Assembly: GCA_024449915.1 (NCBI GenBank)
Contig: JAMZAV010003122.1
Location: forward strand, 62,001 to 126,000
Direction: 5' to 3'
DNA: 64,000 nt
Origin: Sweltsa coloradensis
Taxonomy: Eukaryota > Arthropoda > Insecta > Plecoptera > Chloroperlidae
The translations under genes and the position numbers were made by a program. The notes under the pieces are model-generated. The model saw nothing but the letters and a program-made list of their open reading frames with translations. It made no database searches and had not been told where the DNA came from. Shown here piece by piece: positions 31,757 through 43,820 of this stretch (the first letter of the stretch is position 1; the number at the start of each line of letters is the position of its first letter).

Positions 31757-32223
31757 TATGAAAACTAGGAAAACGCTTAAGTCCCGCCGCGTTGTTGGAT
31801 GAGCGTAATTGGTGCATTGAGCTGCCATGTGTTATGCGGATTTTCTGTTGTTCTGTGAAAAAATCATATCTAAGTTGAACTTTTTTAAGATTAAATTAAA
31901 TGAAATTAAAAAATAACTTAAATTTTTAATCAATCGTAATTTTAAAAAAAGGAAAAAATCATAAAATTGCAATTTTCATGAGAAATAATTTTCCGATTGC
32001 GCTCAAAAACGTGTCAGTTCTAAGTTCAGAGATTTCGAAGGCCTCCATAAAATTTCATCGCAATCGGAGTATCGGTTTAGCCGGAATCATGTGGAAAAAC
32101 AGACAAAAATACAACAAAAAAAGAAAGAAAGAAAAAAAGAAAACATTCCGGAATTTTTTCTCCAGTGTAGGCCTAGTAGAATGGAATCTTTGCTTCGCTC
32201 GCTACGCTCATCTAATTATAAAT
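31757..32223 (+). repeat. Dispersed repeat, second copy at 41761-42470
   Basis: Begins AACTAGGAAAACGCTTAAGT, continues CCCGCCGCGTTGTTGGATGA and ends CTTCGCTCGCTACGCTCATC. The copy at 41.76 kb has the same ends but an internal unit of about 165 bp (CGTAAAATTGCGATTTT, GAGAAATAATTATTCGATTG) repeated three to four times, versus once here. Noncoding. Confidence 0.75.
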
Positions 32224-32304
32224 GATCCATAACGGCAAAGTTGTTTGCTAACGCTAACAAATCCTGAAAAGTGGTGCTAAGTACAAAATTGACTACTTAA
32301 TTAT

Positions 32305-32450
32305 ACTGGAACGTTTTAAGGAACTTTCTAAAAAGTCCCTTGAAAATATGAACTTGATCAATTAAAAGTTCCTCAACATTAAAATAAATCAAGTTCCTTA
32401 AAAGTTCCGGGAAAATGGAACTTGTTCTTTTAAAAGTTCCTTCTCTAAGT
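32305..32450. repeat. Iterated AAGTTCCTT-type repeats
   Basis: Same kind of cluster as at 21650-21815. Confidence 0.45.
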
Positions 32451-32454
32451 ATGC

Positions 32455-33265
32455 GTACAGGTTGAACGAATTCTTTTAAAGAATGGCATAGTCAAGTCTT
32501 TTTATGTTATGAATTTCTAGGCCTTCCTATTGTAAGAAAATTATTTAAAGAACATAAGGTATGCAGGGTGTAGGTACAATGTTTTACCCCGTTTACATTG
32601 CAAAATCTATACCTCCCTTCACGACATCAGTACTCATTCCATGTGCTGTTACTCAGGGCTAGGAGGGTACCGGTGCTGAAGTACGTAGTTCAACAGTTCT
32701 CATTTAAAGCTGCCGCACGACCATAAAATATAGCGTTGTTGAATAATTGCATCTGAAATAAAATAATAGTTTTTAGTTCAAGTTCTCTAGCATAGGCACT
32801 ACTTTATATTACTTATTCCCGTTTATATTACTAGCGTCCAACGTGGGCTAGAACGCGGATTACAATTTTTGAGTTTTTTCCCCCGACATAGGCCGAACCT
32901 AAATTAAGGTCCCCTGAATGCAATGCACACTACATTACAATGATCTGATATGACCTAAAGATTGCCTAGGCCTATCAAGCCGATGTTTTACGTCCATGTT
33001 TAGGTCTGACAATGCTCTCTAGGCCTGTTTGTAATTCTAGTGAGTCAGTAAGTTAGGCGTAGGGCCTAGTGCATGGCTGGCCTAGAGTTGTAACAGCATT
33101 GAACCTAACCTAGTCCTATGCTTTAGTTTGGTTAAGGATGGCCCTTGTGTATCTTATGTAGGCCCTACTTCCTAGGCTTATGCACAGGGGCCTAGGCTTG
33201 AAGTTCCCTGGTCCCTTTTTTAGGTTAGGTGAAGTCAGCTCAGGTCTTTCGTAGGCCTAGATTAG
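32455..33265. other. No recognisable gene
   Basis: AT-rich to 32.9 kb, then TAGGCCTA-rich sequence. No coding motif. Confidence 0.4.
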
Positions 33266-33275
33266 CAGATACTAC

Positions 33276-33887
33276 CAGTGGCGACTCGTGCTATTGTGCG
33301 CTGGTGCTGTAGCACCACCACCATAAATCATCCATCTCCATTAAACTGATTTTTGATAAGTTCAATGTGTAGGTATTGTAAAATTAAGTATTCAAAAGTA
33401 TCCGTGGCCGTGCGGATGGTCAACTTTTTCATCCCGCGTAGTACATGGTGGTGATGGTTTTAAAACCAAGCATATGTAGAAACCCTGCGATGTGCTCCGC
33501 ACCGAATTCGACGACTTTTAAGCCTTTTAGCACGCAACGACAGGGAATAACACGGGTAAAACGAAACGCAAACCGGTCTTCTGGTGCTATCGGGACTCGC
33601 GCACTCGGGCTCTGTATAGGTTCGCCCGCTAGCCTCGCACCCTTGCAATCACTTCACTCGTCAGTCGTCAGTCTTCAACCCTACAGCAGTTGCTGTAGGT
33701 AATTGTTGTTTAATTTGATTGCAGTTTAATTGTTATTCAATTATTTTTATTTGTGAGGCGGAGGGTGGTATTGTGACAACCTCACACACACCTCCTTCCC
33801 TGTCACACATAACCCATAGGCCCTATGCATGATTTACGTTTGCTGTATATTAGCACCACGTGTTCTAATGTCCACGAGCCGCCACTG
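33276..33887. mobile_element. Nonautonomous hAT element, complete
   Basis: 612 bp with termini CAGTGGCGACTCGTG and CACGAGCCGCCACTG, the classic CAGTGGCGGCTCGTG-type hAT end, and a perfect 8-bp target duplication GATACTAC at 33268-33275 and 33888-33895. A subterminal pair GCTGTAGCACCACCAC / GCTGTATATTAGCACCAC is also seen. No transposase; mobilised in trans if at all. Confidence 0.92.
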
Positions 33888-34289
33888 GATACTACATAGG
33901 CCTACTACTTGTGACAGGGCTAGATTTGTGTGCATAAATTTTAAAACAAAGGCTAGGTCCTTTATGATGAACTTTATGATGTAGGGTCTAGGTACTAGGC
34001 TAAGATAAACATACCTCATGAACCTCGTAGGCCTGTCGTTGCGTAGGCCTAGACCACCAGAATCCTTGTTCTTCTTTTGCTGATGCAATATTTCAAATAA
34101 GATTGCATGGCATTACTCAAGAACTGACGCCTAGGCTCCTAAAACCCGATTTGAAAAGGTCTTGGGAACATTTACGTCCAAGATTGACACTTGTCAAGTC
34201 CCATGTGTTATTTTGTTTACTAAAAGTGGGCGAAGACCACTGCCTTCAAACCTTGTCGTTCCCACCGCTCGCGTCTGAGCGTTTCTCCC

Positions 34290-34470
34290 ATTGGTTGATA
34301 AATTATGTTTCCGACAACGGCTGGGATAGTTGTCGGAAACTTTACGAATTCGGGTTCCTCAATCCGACTGTCGCAAAATACCGTCGAGGCTAGACTTTCC
34401 GAAATTCGGTTTTTGTGGTCGGCCGAAAAATGCTTTCCGACAGTTCGTCGAGGCTAGGCCCCCAGATTCG
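34290..34470 (+). repeat. Partner of the repeat at 19530-19735
   Basis: Contains CGTCGAGGCTAGACTTTCCG and TTCGTCGAGGCTAGGCCCCC, shared with the minus strand at 19.55-19.65 kb. The 96-codon plus frame at 34103-34393 overlaps it and is not supported as a gene. Confidence 0.45.
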
Positions 34471-34616
34471 GAATCGTAAAGTTAAAATCTGCCGATTCTA
34501 TTTTTTTTTTAAATCCTGCATTTTTAAATGCCACTAGAAGAAAACTTGTTTTGTTTTTACAAGAAATAATGCAAAGTTTTACACCAAATTTCTCTGAAAG
34601 CAGTTTGATGTTTATA

Positions 34617-34762
34617 GCTGCTCCATCGAAAGAATGCAGATGGTTACGTCACCGGCGGGCAAGTTCTAGCCAATCAGCTGCCCCTAATTTAAAATACTGA
34701 TCGCTCATTGGTCCGCTCGGACCCGCCGATACCGCTAGCATCTGCATTCTTTCGATGGAGTA
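34617..34762. repeat. Short hairpin with 22-bp perfect arms
   Basis: CTCCATCGAAAGAATGCAGA and its complement TCTGCATTCTTTCGATGGAG bound a 100-bp centre that contains AGCCAATCAG and CATTGG. Small MITE or chance promoter-like structure; no flanking duplication found. Confidence 0.6.
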
Positions 34763-34769
34763 GTTTTAG

Positions 34770-35660
34770 GGCGCTTAAACAGCAAAGATTATTTGCGAAG
34801 CAGCTACAGCATTGACATGCCTAGATAACCTCACAAATATTTAAAAAAACAATCCTATGCTTAGGCCCAACTGAACTACCTGCTACAGCAACGTGATTAG
34901 CCTATGTCTATGATTTATGAATATCAAGTGGTTAAAAAAAAAATATTTTGGTCTAAAGAATCGAATCTGCAAAATCAGGAATCAGCAATGGTATCAGCAT
35001 CCTAAAAGTTGCTATCAGATCAGTATATCCCCAGTTTTAACGTTCCCTCTTTCCCATAGGTCTACCTAAATAAGTCTGTCATCTGATGACATTTATATAT
35101 CCATTTAGTACATGAAGATTGTTGAAAATTATACGACAGAGGCAGGCTGGATGCACCCTGCATCAAAGCGATCTTTTTAAATCTGCAGTCATACAAATTT
35201 TAAAATTTAAAGTTTTCCTGTTTCTTTCCTACACTTTGACGGTTCATAGTTAGCCAATACTGAAAACTATGTAGGTACGCCTATGCCTACGGCCCTACAC
35301 TTCCAAATTCTGAAAGCAACTGCAATATTGTGTGGTATATGTGGTTTAGTTTTAAATATATCTAAAAATTGATGGCAAATTTGGGGACGAGGATCACCAA
35401 AGTGTGCCCCGATAGAAAACGATCCTTGTGTGTTTTTCACCCTTTGCCGCTTGCGGAGAATAATGTACGGTATGAACAAGTTGGAGTTAATAAAAAAAAA
35501 GCATTAGGTAGAGAGATTAAACAGCAACCAAAGGGTTACCTATTAGGTTTGCGATTGAAATAACTGGTAGACCTAGGCCTGCATAGTAACAAAAAGATGG
35601 ATACATCATAATATTTGTACTGCCTTGTTCACTTGTCCGAGTAGAAAAGTAAACTGGTTA
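34770..35660. other. No recognisable gene
   Basis: Short frames (for example 35267-35479 minus) show no known motif. Confidence 0.35.
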
Positions 35661-35665
35661 CTATT

Positions 35666-36117
35666 TACAGCCATGTACATTCTGCCAGTGGCAGATGGAG
35701 AACTCTTGAAGATGAGGAAGTAGTCCTGTCCACAGAAGTATAATGTTGTGTGCGACTACATGATGTTGATTTGTTATTTGTACCTCCGTACAGCATGTTT
35801 AGTTTTAAGGTATCTATCAATACCAATATTGTAGAAAGACAGCGGTATATAATCAGCCAGTTCATCGAATGATGCACAGAAATGTTCATGTAATCTTTCG
35901 AATTTCATTACACGGAACTCTTCAATACTCGTATGATTATCTTCTGCAGTACAAAGTTAATTTCTCCAGATTTCTTAGTCAGAATAAGGATGATTTCCCC
36001 AAAAATCACATATGGGTAAATCTGGGTTCCCAAAAACAATTACAGCTATGTACATTCTGCCAGTGGCAGATGGGAGAACTCTTGAAGATGAGGAAGTAGT
36101 CCTGTCCACAGAAGCAG
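35666..36117. repeat. Direct repeat of about 78 bp, 372 bp apart
   Basis: The block running from CATGTACATTCTGCCAGTGG through GATGAGGAAGTAGTCCTGTC to CCACAGAAG occurs at 35670-35742 and 36048-36113 with only one or two differences. The intervening 300 bp has no recognised content. The second copy joins the LINE reverse transcriptase directly after its SLTPTLSKL block. Confidence 0.75.
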
Positions 36118-39100
36118 TTGTCTCAAATTCCCCAATCCTGTAGGTAGCTTGGAGAGGGTGGGAGTGAGGCTGATGGGTCGGTAGTTGTCGGGGTTATGTC
36201 TGTCTTTTCCTGGTTTGCTGATCATGACTACGTGCGCAATTTTGAGGATGGCGGGGATATGGCCGAATCTGAGGGTGGCGTTGTAGAGGGTGGTTATGCG
36301 CGCTAGGAGGTATCGCGGCGACTTCTTGAGCAGGCCATATGTGATGCCGTCCGGTCCTGGCGCCGCGTTTCTTGATTTGCAGAGGGCGTCTATGAGTTCA
36401 TCGAGTGTGATGGGTTTAGTTAGTGGGTCGCCTGGGTCTTGGTCGGTGGGAACGGATTGTGGCGTGAAGAGATGGGCGTTGACGTTGATATGGTTGTTGA
36501 CGATGTCGTGATTTGTTTGGGAGAAGGATGGGTGCGTGGGTATTTGGTGGGTTTTTGTGAGTTGGATTTGGAAGGCTTTGGCGATGTCGCTAGGGAGGTG
36601 GATGTATTTGTTGTTAACTGTTAGGTTGGAGGGTGGTGGGAGGGAGCCTTGGAGGGACTTTACTGTCTTCCAGAAGTCTGCTGAGGCTGTGCAGCGGTCG
36701 TGGTCGAGTTTCCTGAGTTTCCTGCTCCATTGGGTGGCCCGGAATTCTTGAATTCTCCTTTTGATGCAGTTTTTGAGTAGGGAGAGATTACGTTTCAGGT
36801 GATGGGGGTGGTTGAGCTTGATCATATGCCTTCTTGTTTTATTTTTTATTTTTATGAGTCGTATGATGTCTGGAGGAAGGATGAGATGGTTGTTGGGTGT
36901 GGATGTGAGGTGGGCTGGGATGGCTGTGGTTTTGGCGATGGTAATGGCGGAAATGATGTTATCGGCGAGTTTGTCAATGTCAGTGGAGTTGGCAGGAGGG
37001 GTGTTTGTGAGGAGGTTTTGGCGAAGGGTTTCGTGGTAGAGGGTCCAGTTTGCGTTTTGGTAGTCAAAGATGGTGTGACGGTATTGGGGGTTGGGGAGGT
37101 TCCATGGGGATAGACGGAGGGTTAGGGATAGGGGGAGGTGGTCAGAGCCAATGTCCTGGCCGACCGTGGGGGGGTTGGATATGTGGGTGAGGGATTTGGT
37201 GATGAGGATTTTGTCGGGGGAGGTGGATTGTGTGCCTGGGCGTGTGCTGAGGCGTGTTGGGTTTGATGGCAGGTGGTAGAGGGTTCTTTGTTGAAGTAGC
37301 TTGAGAAGTAGCCGGCCCAGTTAGTTCGTGGTCCGGTCCTCGAGTTCTTTGTGGTGTGCGCCGATGAAGACGTGGCGTCGTTTGGTCATTGACAAAGAGT
37401 GTAGGAGGTTCGTGAATTTGGAGTGGTCTTCGTTAGGTTTGTTCGGGTTTTGGTAGAGGTTGGTGACGTGGATAGGAAGTTGTTGGAGAGGTGGATTGAT
37501 ATTGTAAGAGTTTGAAAGGTATCGTCAATGGAGTGATGGAGGGGGGGTGTAGGGTTGATGAGCTCCGCTTTGAAGGTCCTCTTGACGAGGGTAGCTAGTC
37601 CTCCACGTCGTGGGTTGGTGGAGTCTCGCCGAAAGGCTTGGTAGTCTTTGAGCCACAGTTTGTCCGTGTGTCGCAGGTGGGTTTCATTGATGCACAAGAC
37701 GTCTGGTTTTTCGGTGAGGAGGTAATGTAGGAGGGTTGGCTTTCGATGGGTGAGTCCGTTGATGTTGACAGCTGTGATGTGAAGGGAGTCTTGGGTTATA
37801 AGAGGGTTGTTGTTGTTGTTGGGGAGAGGGTGTTGTTGCTGGTGGTTCGGGATGGGGGTGGTAGGATGCATGGTGGGGGGGGGGCTTTTGGTGGGGAGAT
37901 GTGGTTGTTGGTGGTAAAAGGTAGGGTTTGTGAGTTGGGAAAGGGTAGGTTGTCGCAGTTTGTAGTTCCTTCGGGTTTCGTTTGTTGGTGTTTTGGCTGC
38001 GTGGACAATAGTGAGGCCTCTGGATGTTTCCTGGACGATGGTTTTCAGGCCCATCATTTTGTTTGACACCTGGTTCGTTATGGAGCTCAGCTTCTCCTGG
38101 ACTTTCCCGGTGGGGACAACATTATATAGGATCCCGACGATGGAGTCGAAAAAGTCCAGCATCATTTTTTGCATGGCTTGGAGTAAGGCCATGTATGGGT
38201 TGTCGGTGGTTGGCTCGTTCGATGTTGTTGGTGGGGTTGCTGCGGGAGCTGGTTGTTCGTCATGTACGGTGGTAGGTGGTTGCTTTTGATGGTTGGCCTG
38301 TTCTTCTTTGTCGGGGTCTGTGGTCGGTGGTGCACTGGATTGAATGTTGAGGTTAGGTGGCTGGATAGGTGGGGTAAGTGTTGTCGGGGTGGATGTTTGG
38401 TTAGGAGCTTGGTTGGTGGTAGGAGCTGCTGGGAGGGGGGGGAACCAGTGGTTGGGTGGGGGTGGCATTTGAGGTTGGTTTATTGGCTTGATGAGATTCA
38501 GGATGGGTCTGTCTTCTGTTGGGACGGTATCGGCTGGATAGTGAGGGCATTTAACGTGTCCTGTAGTATGGTCGGTGTGTTTACGGCATGTGGCGCAGTA
38601 AGGGCTGGTCTGGTAGTGGCTTCCTCGCGGGTGGGTGCACTTGAAGGTGACTTCGCGTGCCCCGCAGATCGCGCAGCAGGGTGGTGAGCGACAGGCTCCG
38701 TGCCTGTTTCCGTAGAACTGGCAGTGGCGGCATGGCTCGTGTTTCCTGGACGATCGGCTGGGCTCCACCCTGTATCGACGGCCTAGGGCTGAGCAGCCGT
38801 GGGCAAGCAGGGCTTGAACGGTCTGGGGGTCGCGGGAGAAGACGCGCACGAGTTTCGTTGGGCCGTTGTCGGTGTTGATGCGGACGGCTGCTTCAATTCG
38901 GAGGTCTGGGTTGTGTTCGTGGATGGCATGGAGGAGGTCAGCTGGAAGGATGTCGGTGCATACACCTGTGATTACACAGGATTCGCAGGGAAGGGAGGGG
39001 GGGTTCCTGGGTCTGGTTGGTTCGTCTGGACGGGGTAAGAAAAGTTTGTAGGTTGCTTGCGGGCCGAAAATTGTGGGGTCTACTTTGTCGGTGAAGTTTT

Positions 39101-40269
39101 TGAGGGAGGGGTTGTTGGGGAAGCGGATGGTTGTTGTTTTTGTTCTGCCGTTGTAGAAGTTGGTCGGCATTAGGTTTGTAGCGAGTTGGTGGGTGTGTAG
39201 GACCTGGCTGAGGAAGAAGGGGGAGTCTGGTCGAAACGTGTGGTTGAGGATGAGTAGGGTGGTTGGAGCTGATGGGGGGGGGGGGTTGGTTTTTGTTGTG
39301 CTGGTGCGCTTGGTGACTGTGGTGAAGGTGCCTTCATCTTCTGGGGTGAGTGGCGTTTCTTCAAGTGGTGTCTTTGCTGGGGTCGGTGTTGGCAGAGGGT
39401 AGTTCGGAGCTAGCACTGGAGGTTGTGCTTGCGGAGTGGTGTCGGCGTTGTTAGGTTCGGGGTGGGTGGGTGGTGATTGTGTGGGTATGATTTGTGGTAG
39501 GTTTGTGGGTTTGGGTGCGGCTGTGCTGTCGGGGGTGGTGTTGCTGGTCTGGTTTGGAGTCGTCTTCGTTGGTGGGAGTGCCGTCGGTGGTGGGGGTGAC
39601 GCCGTGGAGTGGGTTCTGCCGTTGGTTGTGCGTGGGCGTGCGAGTGGGGTGGTCAGGTGTGGTGTGGGAAGATTGTTTTGAAATAGTGGTTTCATAGATC
39701 TGGCTTTACGGGAGCGGGTGAGGGCCGGGGATGGGTTTTGGTGTGCCTTGAGGTAGGAGGAGGAGTTTGTTTGTTTTGGTTTTGGCTTGGGTGCCTTGTT
39801 GGCGGGTTGGAATAGAGAGTCGGATTCTGCTGAGTCTGTCTCGGTTTCTTGTTCGGAGTTGGCGGAGTCAGACTCTAGTTCTTGGTCGGAGTTGTTGTCC
39901 CCGGCGGGCTCGTTGGCTGAGTTGTCTTCCGAGTCATTGTCTGTTTGGTTGTTGTTGTGGCTGGACTCCGAGCTTGAGGTATGGTGCGTGCTGGATAGTT
40001 CTACTTCACATTGTGACACAGTGGCCTCTGGTGATGCTGCTGGGTTGGTATGTAGTCAGAGGGCTCGCTTGATGAGATGGACTGGTCAGGTGGTGCTGGT
40101 TGGCTTGTGGCGTTGATGACGCTTGAGGTTTTTGTTGGGCTGGTGAGTGCTGGTTGGTTTGTGACTTGGATGTCGCTTGAGGTTTCGGCGTGTCGGCGTG
40201 GGTCGTCTTGGGTGACAGTTGCTGGCGTTTTTGCTTCTTCGGCTTCGTGCCGAAGTTGCGGCCTGGCAT
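36118..40269 (-). pseudogene. Jockey/I-like LINE: gag-like protein, endonuclease and partial reverse transcriptase
   Basis: Starts at an ATG at 40269 (MPGRNFGTKPKKQKRQQ); the frame shifts near 40010 into an 877-codon frame (40019-37386). That frame has a Ser/Asp/Glu then Thr/Pro-rich N-terminus, three zinc knuckles (residues about 430-491, for example CRHCQFYGNRHGAC), and, with no stop between, the endonuclease start ITAVNINGL (about 748) and CINETHL (catalytic Glu about 779). A frameshift near 37430 and a stop at 37321-37323 break the endonuclease, whose end GSDHLPLSL lies near 37160. The RT follows (36825-36140): AAPGPDGITYGLLKKSP, KIAHVVMISKPGKD, NPDNYRPISLTPTLSKL, then is cut off before motif A. 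The coding strand is C/A-rich (plus strand G/T-rich). Confidence 0.8.
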
Positions 40270-41240
40270 CGTAGTGGGGGGGAGAGGGAAGTTGGGTTAT
40301 GGTGTTTGCTGCTGCGACGTGGGGTAGGTGGGTGGTGCCCTCCTGAAGGGAGAGGCCTGCGCTGGATTCCGTGAGGCGGATCCGCGAGTGCGCCAGAGTT
40401 GGCTTTCCAACTAGCTAGTGGGGGCCTAGGTCCTAATCCCCCTGAGGGGGGGATCGGGGTGGGGGCTGGCTTGGGTTTGCTAGTAGAGGAACTTGCTCAA
40501 GGTTCCCATAGCAATGCCAAGAAAGCCGGGGCAAAGTTAGTATTATGTGCTAATCCCCGGGGGGGGGGGGGGGGGGGGGGGGGGTAGTTAGTTTTTGATG
40601 AAGGGCTGATGTGGGTTCGGTACTACTTGGGAGTCAGCACCCGATGCACCACAGCAGTTGGGGGGGGCCAGATCCCTGAGGGGGATCTGGGGTGTTGATG
40701 GCCTAGTGGACCCAAGTGGCCACTTGCGCGTGGGCAGGACAGGTACTGCTGGTGGCTCGGCACCCCGTCCTACACAGAGGCTTAACTATCTGGGCAGGTC
40801 TGAGTTAGCTCCCAGAGTCTCGGCGAGCTGTGGACCTCGGGGCCCCAGCTGATGCGCGTCTCGGTGACTTGACCGTCAGGGGTGGTGTAACAAACCAGAC
40901 TGCCCCTGACTTGATGATCTGAATCTCTTCTTGCTCGGCGATAGGCTCGGGAACGCTTGATAGACTCGGGAGCGCGGGCGAAGTGCTCCTCTCGGCGATC
41001 GATGATGATCCGAGGCTGTGCGCGTCTATTTTATAATGCTCGCCCCCCTCCAAACAGGAGGGGTGGAAATGGAGGGGGTAGTGCGCGCATGCGCACTACT
41101 AGTTCGTGAAGCGAGCGCTGTTGGGAGGGATGAGTTTTACCTCCCGCTCCGAGTAAGGGGAGTGGGGGAAATGGCGCATGCGTGCTACCTTCTCGAGAGC
41201 GAACGCCCTCAGCTAGAGATGGGATTTAGGGTGGTGACAC
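40270..41240 (-). promoter_or_regulatory. GC-rich leader of the LINE with poly-G tract and NRF1-like sites
   Basis: Upstream of the LINE ATG on the minus strand. Contains a G26 run on the plus strand at 40559-40584, GCGCGCATGCGCAC at 41083-41096 (fits the NRF1 consensus YGCGCAYGCGCR) and a half match GGCGCATGCGTG at about 41173. LINE promoters are internal to the 5' UTR, so these could drive transcription; inference. No protein-coding content is supported despite long plus-strand frames. The 5' end of the element is not fixed. Confidence 0.4.
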
Positions 41241-41760
41241 TGATGTGGATATTTTAGTTCCATATTGCCAACTGTACAAAATAATATGCCCGGAGGGAAG
41301 ATTCATTCTTGAACCTTTGATTCTGAGAATCCAAGCACATGGGCGACAACCTACCATAAATAATTATCATAGACAAATAAAAGATAAATGTAGAGTACAA
41401 TACTTAACTAATATACCCTCCTCGCAGTGTTCATTAAATGGATACACATTATAGTAGGCCCTATGAATATGGGTGCATGTAACTACAGAATAAATGACAT
41501 ACCTTGTGATGATCGTCTTCCTAAATATCGGCTATTTGTTTCGTCCTAAGTATGCTTTTATTTTAAACTAATGATATATTAAAACACACAATTTTAAATA
41601 TAATGTAGCGATAGTTCTAGCACAACAACAAGACACGTCTTGAGGGTAAGGCACAGGAAGTAGGCAGTGCTGCTACCTCCCTATGAACACACATACGTTA
41701 TTATAACGTTATTATAACGTATGCGTCTTGGTTGTAAATACGTATTATACTTACGTTGTA

Positions 41761-42470
41761 ACTAGGAAAACGCTTAAGTCCCGCCGCGTTGTTGGATGAG
41801 CGTAATTGGTGCATTGAGCTGCCATGTGTTATGTGAATTTTCTGTTCTGTGAAAAAATCATTACTAAGTTGATGATTTTTTTAAAAATAATTTAAAATAA
41901 ATAAAAAATAAACTATAATTTTTAATTTTTTTAATTAATCGTAATTTTAAAAAGAAAAAACGTAAAATTTCGATTTCCATAAGAAATAATTATTCGATTG
42001 TGCTCAAATTTTACACGAATATATGAATTCATAAAATTAATGTTCTGTGAAAAAATCATTACAATCGGATAAAGAATGTAGGTGTTATTTGTCAAAGAAT
42101 TGTTTTAAAAAAGAAAAACCCGTAAAATTGCGATTTTTTATGAGAAATAATTATTTGAATGCGCTTAAATTTTCCACGAATATATAAATTCATAAAATAA
42201 AGGTTCTGTGAAAAAATTATTACAATCGGACAAAGCGTGTAGGTATTATAAATCGAAGAAATTTTTTAAAAATCGAAAAAAATCGTAAAATTGCGATTTT
42301 TATGGGAATTTTTTTTTCGATTGTGCTCAAAAACGTGGCAGTTCTAAGTTCAGAGATTTCGAAGTTACAAAAAAAAAAAAAAAAAAAACATTCCGGATTT
42401 TTTTTCCCAGTGTAGTGAAATGGAATCTTCGCTTCGCTCGCTACGCTCGCTACGCTCATCCAATAACGTC
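41761..42470 (+). repeat. Dispersed repeat with internal 165-bp tandem units
   Basis: Second copy of the repeat at 31757-32223, nested in the TIR element. The block with CGTAAAATTGCGATTTT and TTCTGTGAAAAAATCATTAC is repeated three to four times. Confidence 0.75.
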
Positions 42471-42896
42471 TCTATGTCAATAGCTTTAACGTTTAAATTA
42501 CGGTTGTAGAAAACGTAATAAATACGTATGATAATACGTTATTATAACGTATGACATACGTATTAATATGTAATAAAATAAATAAAAAATAAAATAAAAA
42601 TAAATACTATGATATACGTTATTATAACGTTTTACATACGTATTAAATACGTAATAAATACGTATTTATCATACGTAATAAATACGTATTTATCATACGT
42701 AATAATAACATTAAACCATACTTTTTTATAACGTTATTCCACTAGCGCTATCTAGTAGACATGCAAAAAAGCTACTATCAAAAAATTTAATTAAAACAAA
42801 AATTCTTTCTAGTCTACGAGTTTTGTGTCACCGGTCCGAGATAAGGGATACATTTTAATGTTAGAAGAGATCGAATACACATGGTTAAATTTTATC

Positions 42897-42966
42897 GCCA
42901 ACACCCGGACTCGAACCCGGGATACCTTCCTCCAGATCGGGACGCGCTATCCACTCGGCCACTGCA
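42897..42966 (-). other. tRNA-like sequence (SINE head or tRNA pseudogene)
   Basis: Minus strand: A box TGGCCGAGTGG and B box GGTTCGAGTCC, both perfect pol III promoter elements, at tRNA spacing. The T stem has one mismatch and the acceptor ends pair poorly (5' GCTGCAG, 3' TGTTGGC), so it is not a convincing functional tRNA. More likely the head of a SINE whose body continues towards 42830. Confidence 0.6.
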
Positions 42967-43189
42967 GCTGTGCAGTACGTCGCGCGTCAACTAGCCTAAG
43001 AAGCTGGAGCCCGCGCGCGAGTAGTCTTTGTGTGAGATGTCCCATTGCGGAACAAAAATGCGCTTGCGTCTCTTGCAACAAAATAAGAATCTATTTTAGT
43101 TTGAAACATAAGATAAAACTGATGTCGTTGAAGATATTTTTACTTAGTTATGTAAACAAACTTACCGTCTTCCATTATTAATTCATAAA

Positions 43190-43820
43190 TTAATTTCGTC
43201 AAAACTTCAGCGGGATAAAGTATTATTTTCAATATAATCTTGAATGACAACAGTGCAGCAGATGATTATCTAGATTGGTTGATTGGGTTTATTGGTTTTT
43301 AGTTGGGAAATCCAAGACAAATTAATAATACGGCAGAGCTATCGTGAAACAGTAAGCAATTAATTGCTGGAGATTCACATTACACTTCCATGTTTGCTTT
43401 ATCTCAAATTGTATGACAACTAATTGGTAATCTCATTACGCCGCAAAAAATCAATTTGTTTTTAGAGTATCAGGGAAATACCGAGAAAACGCGCAATTCT
43501 AAATGTCGTTTTGATGCAGTGTATAATAAAACGATTGTTCCGAGATAGAACAACTAATCATTGAAATTAACCACACTTAGATCAAGTCGTAAGTTTTAAT
43601 TAATTATTAATAAATTCATTTTTTTATTTAGTTAAAGCATTCACTCATAAAAAAGTCCACGAAGGAGGAAAAAGAAATAAGAAAATAAATATGTAATAAT
43701 ACGATTAATGAATATCGGCACAGCTTTTTTTAGTTATCTCAGAACTAACTTAAGACTGACTTATAACATTAAAACAATTCATTATTCAATTAGTATTTTA
43801 ATAACTATGAATTAATTGTA
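43190..43820. other. Interior of the TIR element, nothing recognised
   Basis: AT-rich noncoding sequence between the tRNA-like head and the right-hand palindrome zone. Confidence 0.4.

Noticed and set aside
21650..32450. The AAGTTCCTT clusters at 21.7 and 32.4 kb as termini of one giant element containing the RLE retrotransposon
   Set aside because: The two clusters do not align as defined inverted or direct termini, and no target duplication flanks them.
34103..34393. 96-codon plus-strand frame
   Set aside because: Overlaps the same dispersed repeat; no recognised motif.
37746..40274. Val/Gly/Trp-rich plus-strand frames up to 144 codons
   Set aside because: Shadow of the C/A-rich minus-strand LINE; composition is explained by strand skew.
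42897..42966. Functional tRNA gene
   Set aside because: A and B boxes are good, but the T stem has a mismatch and the acceptor ends do not pair; more likely a SINE head.
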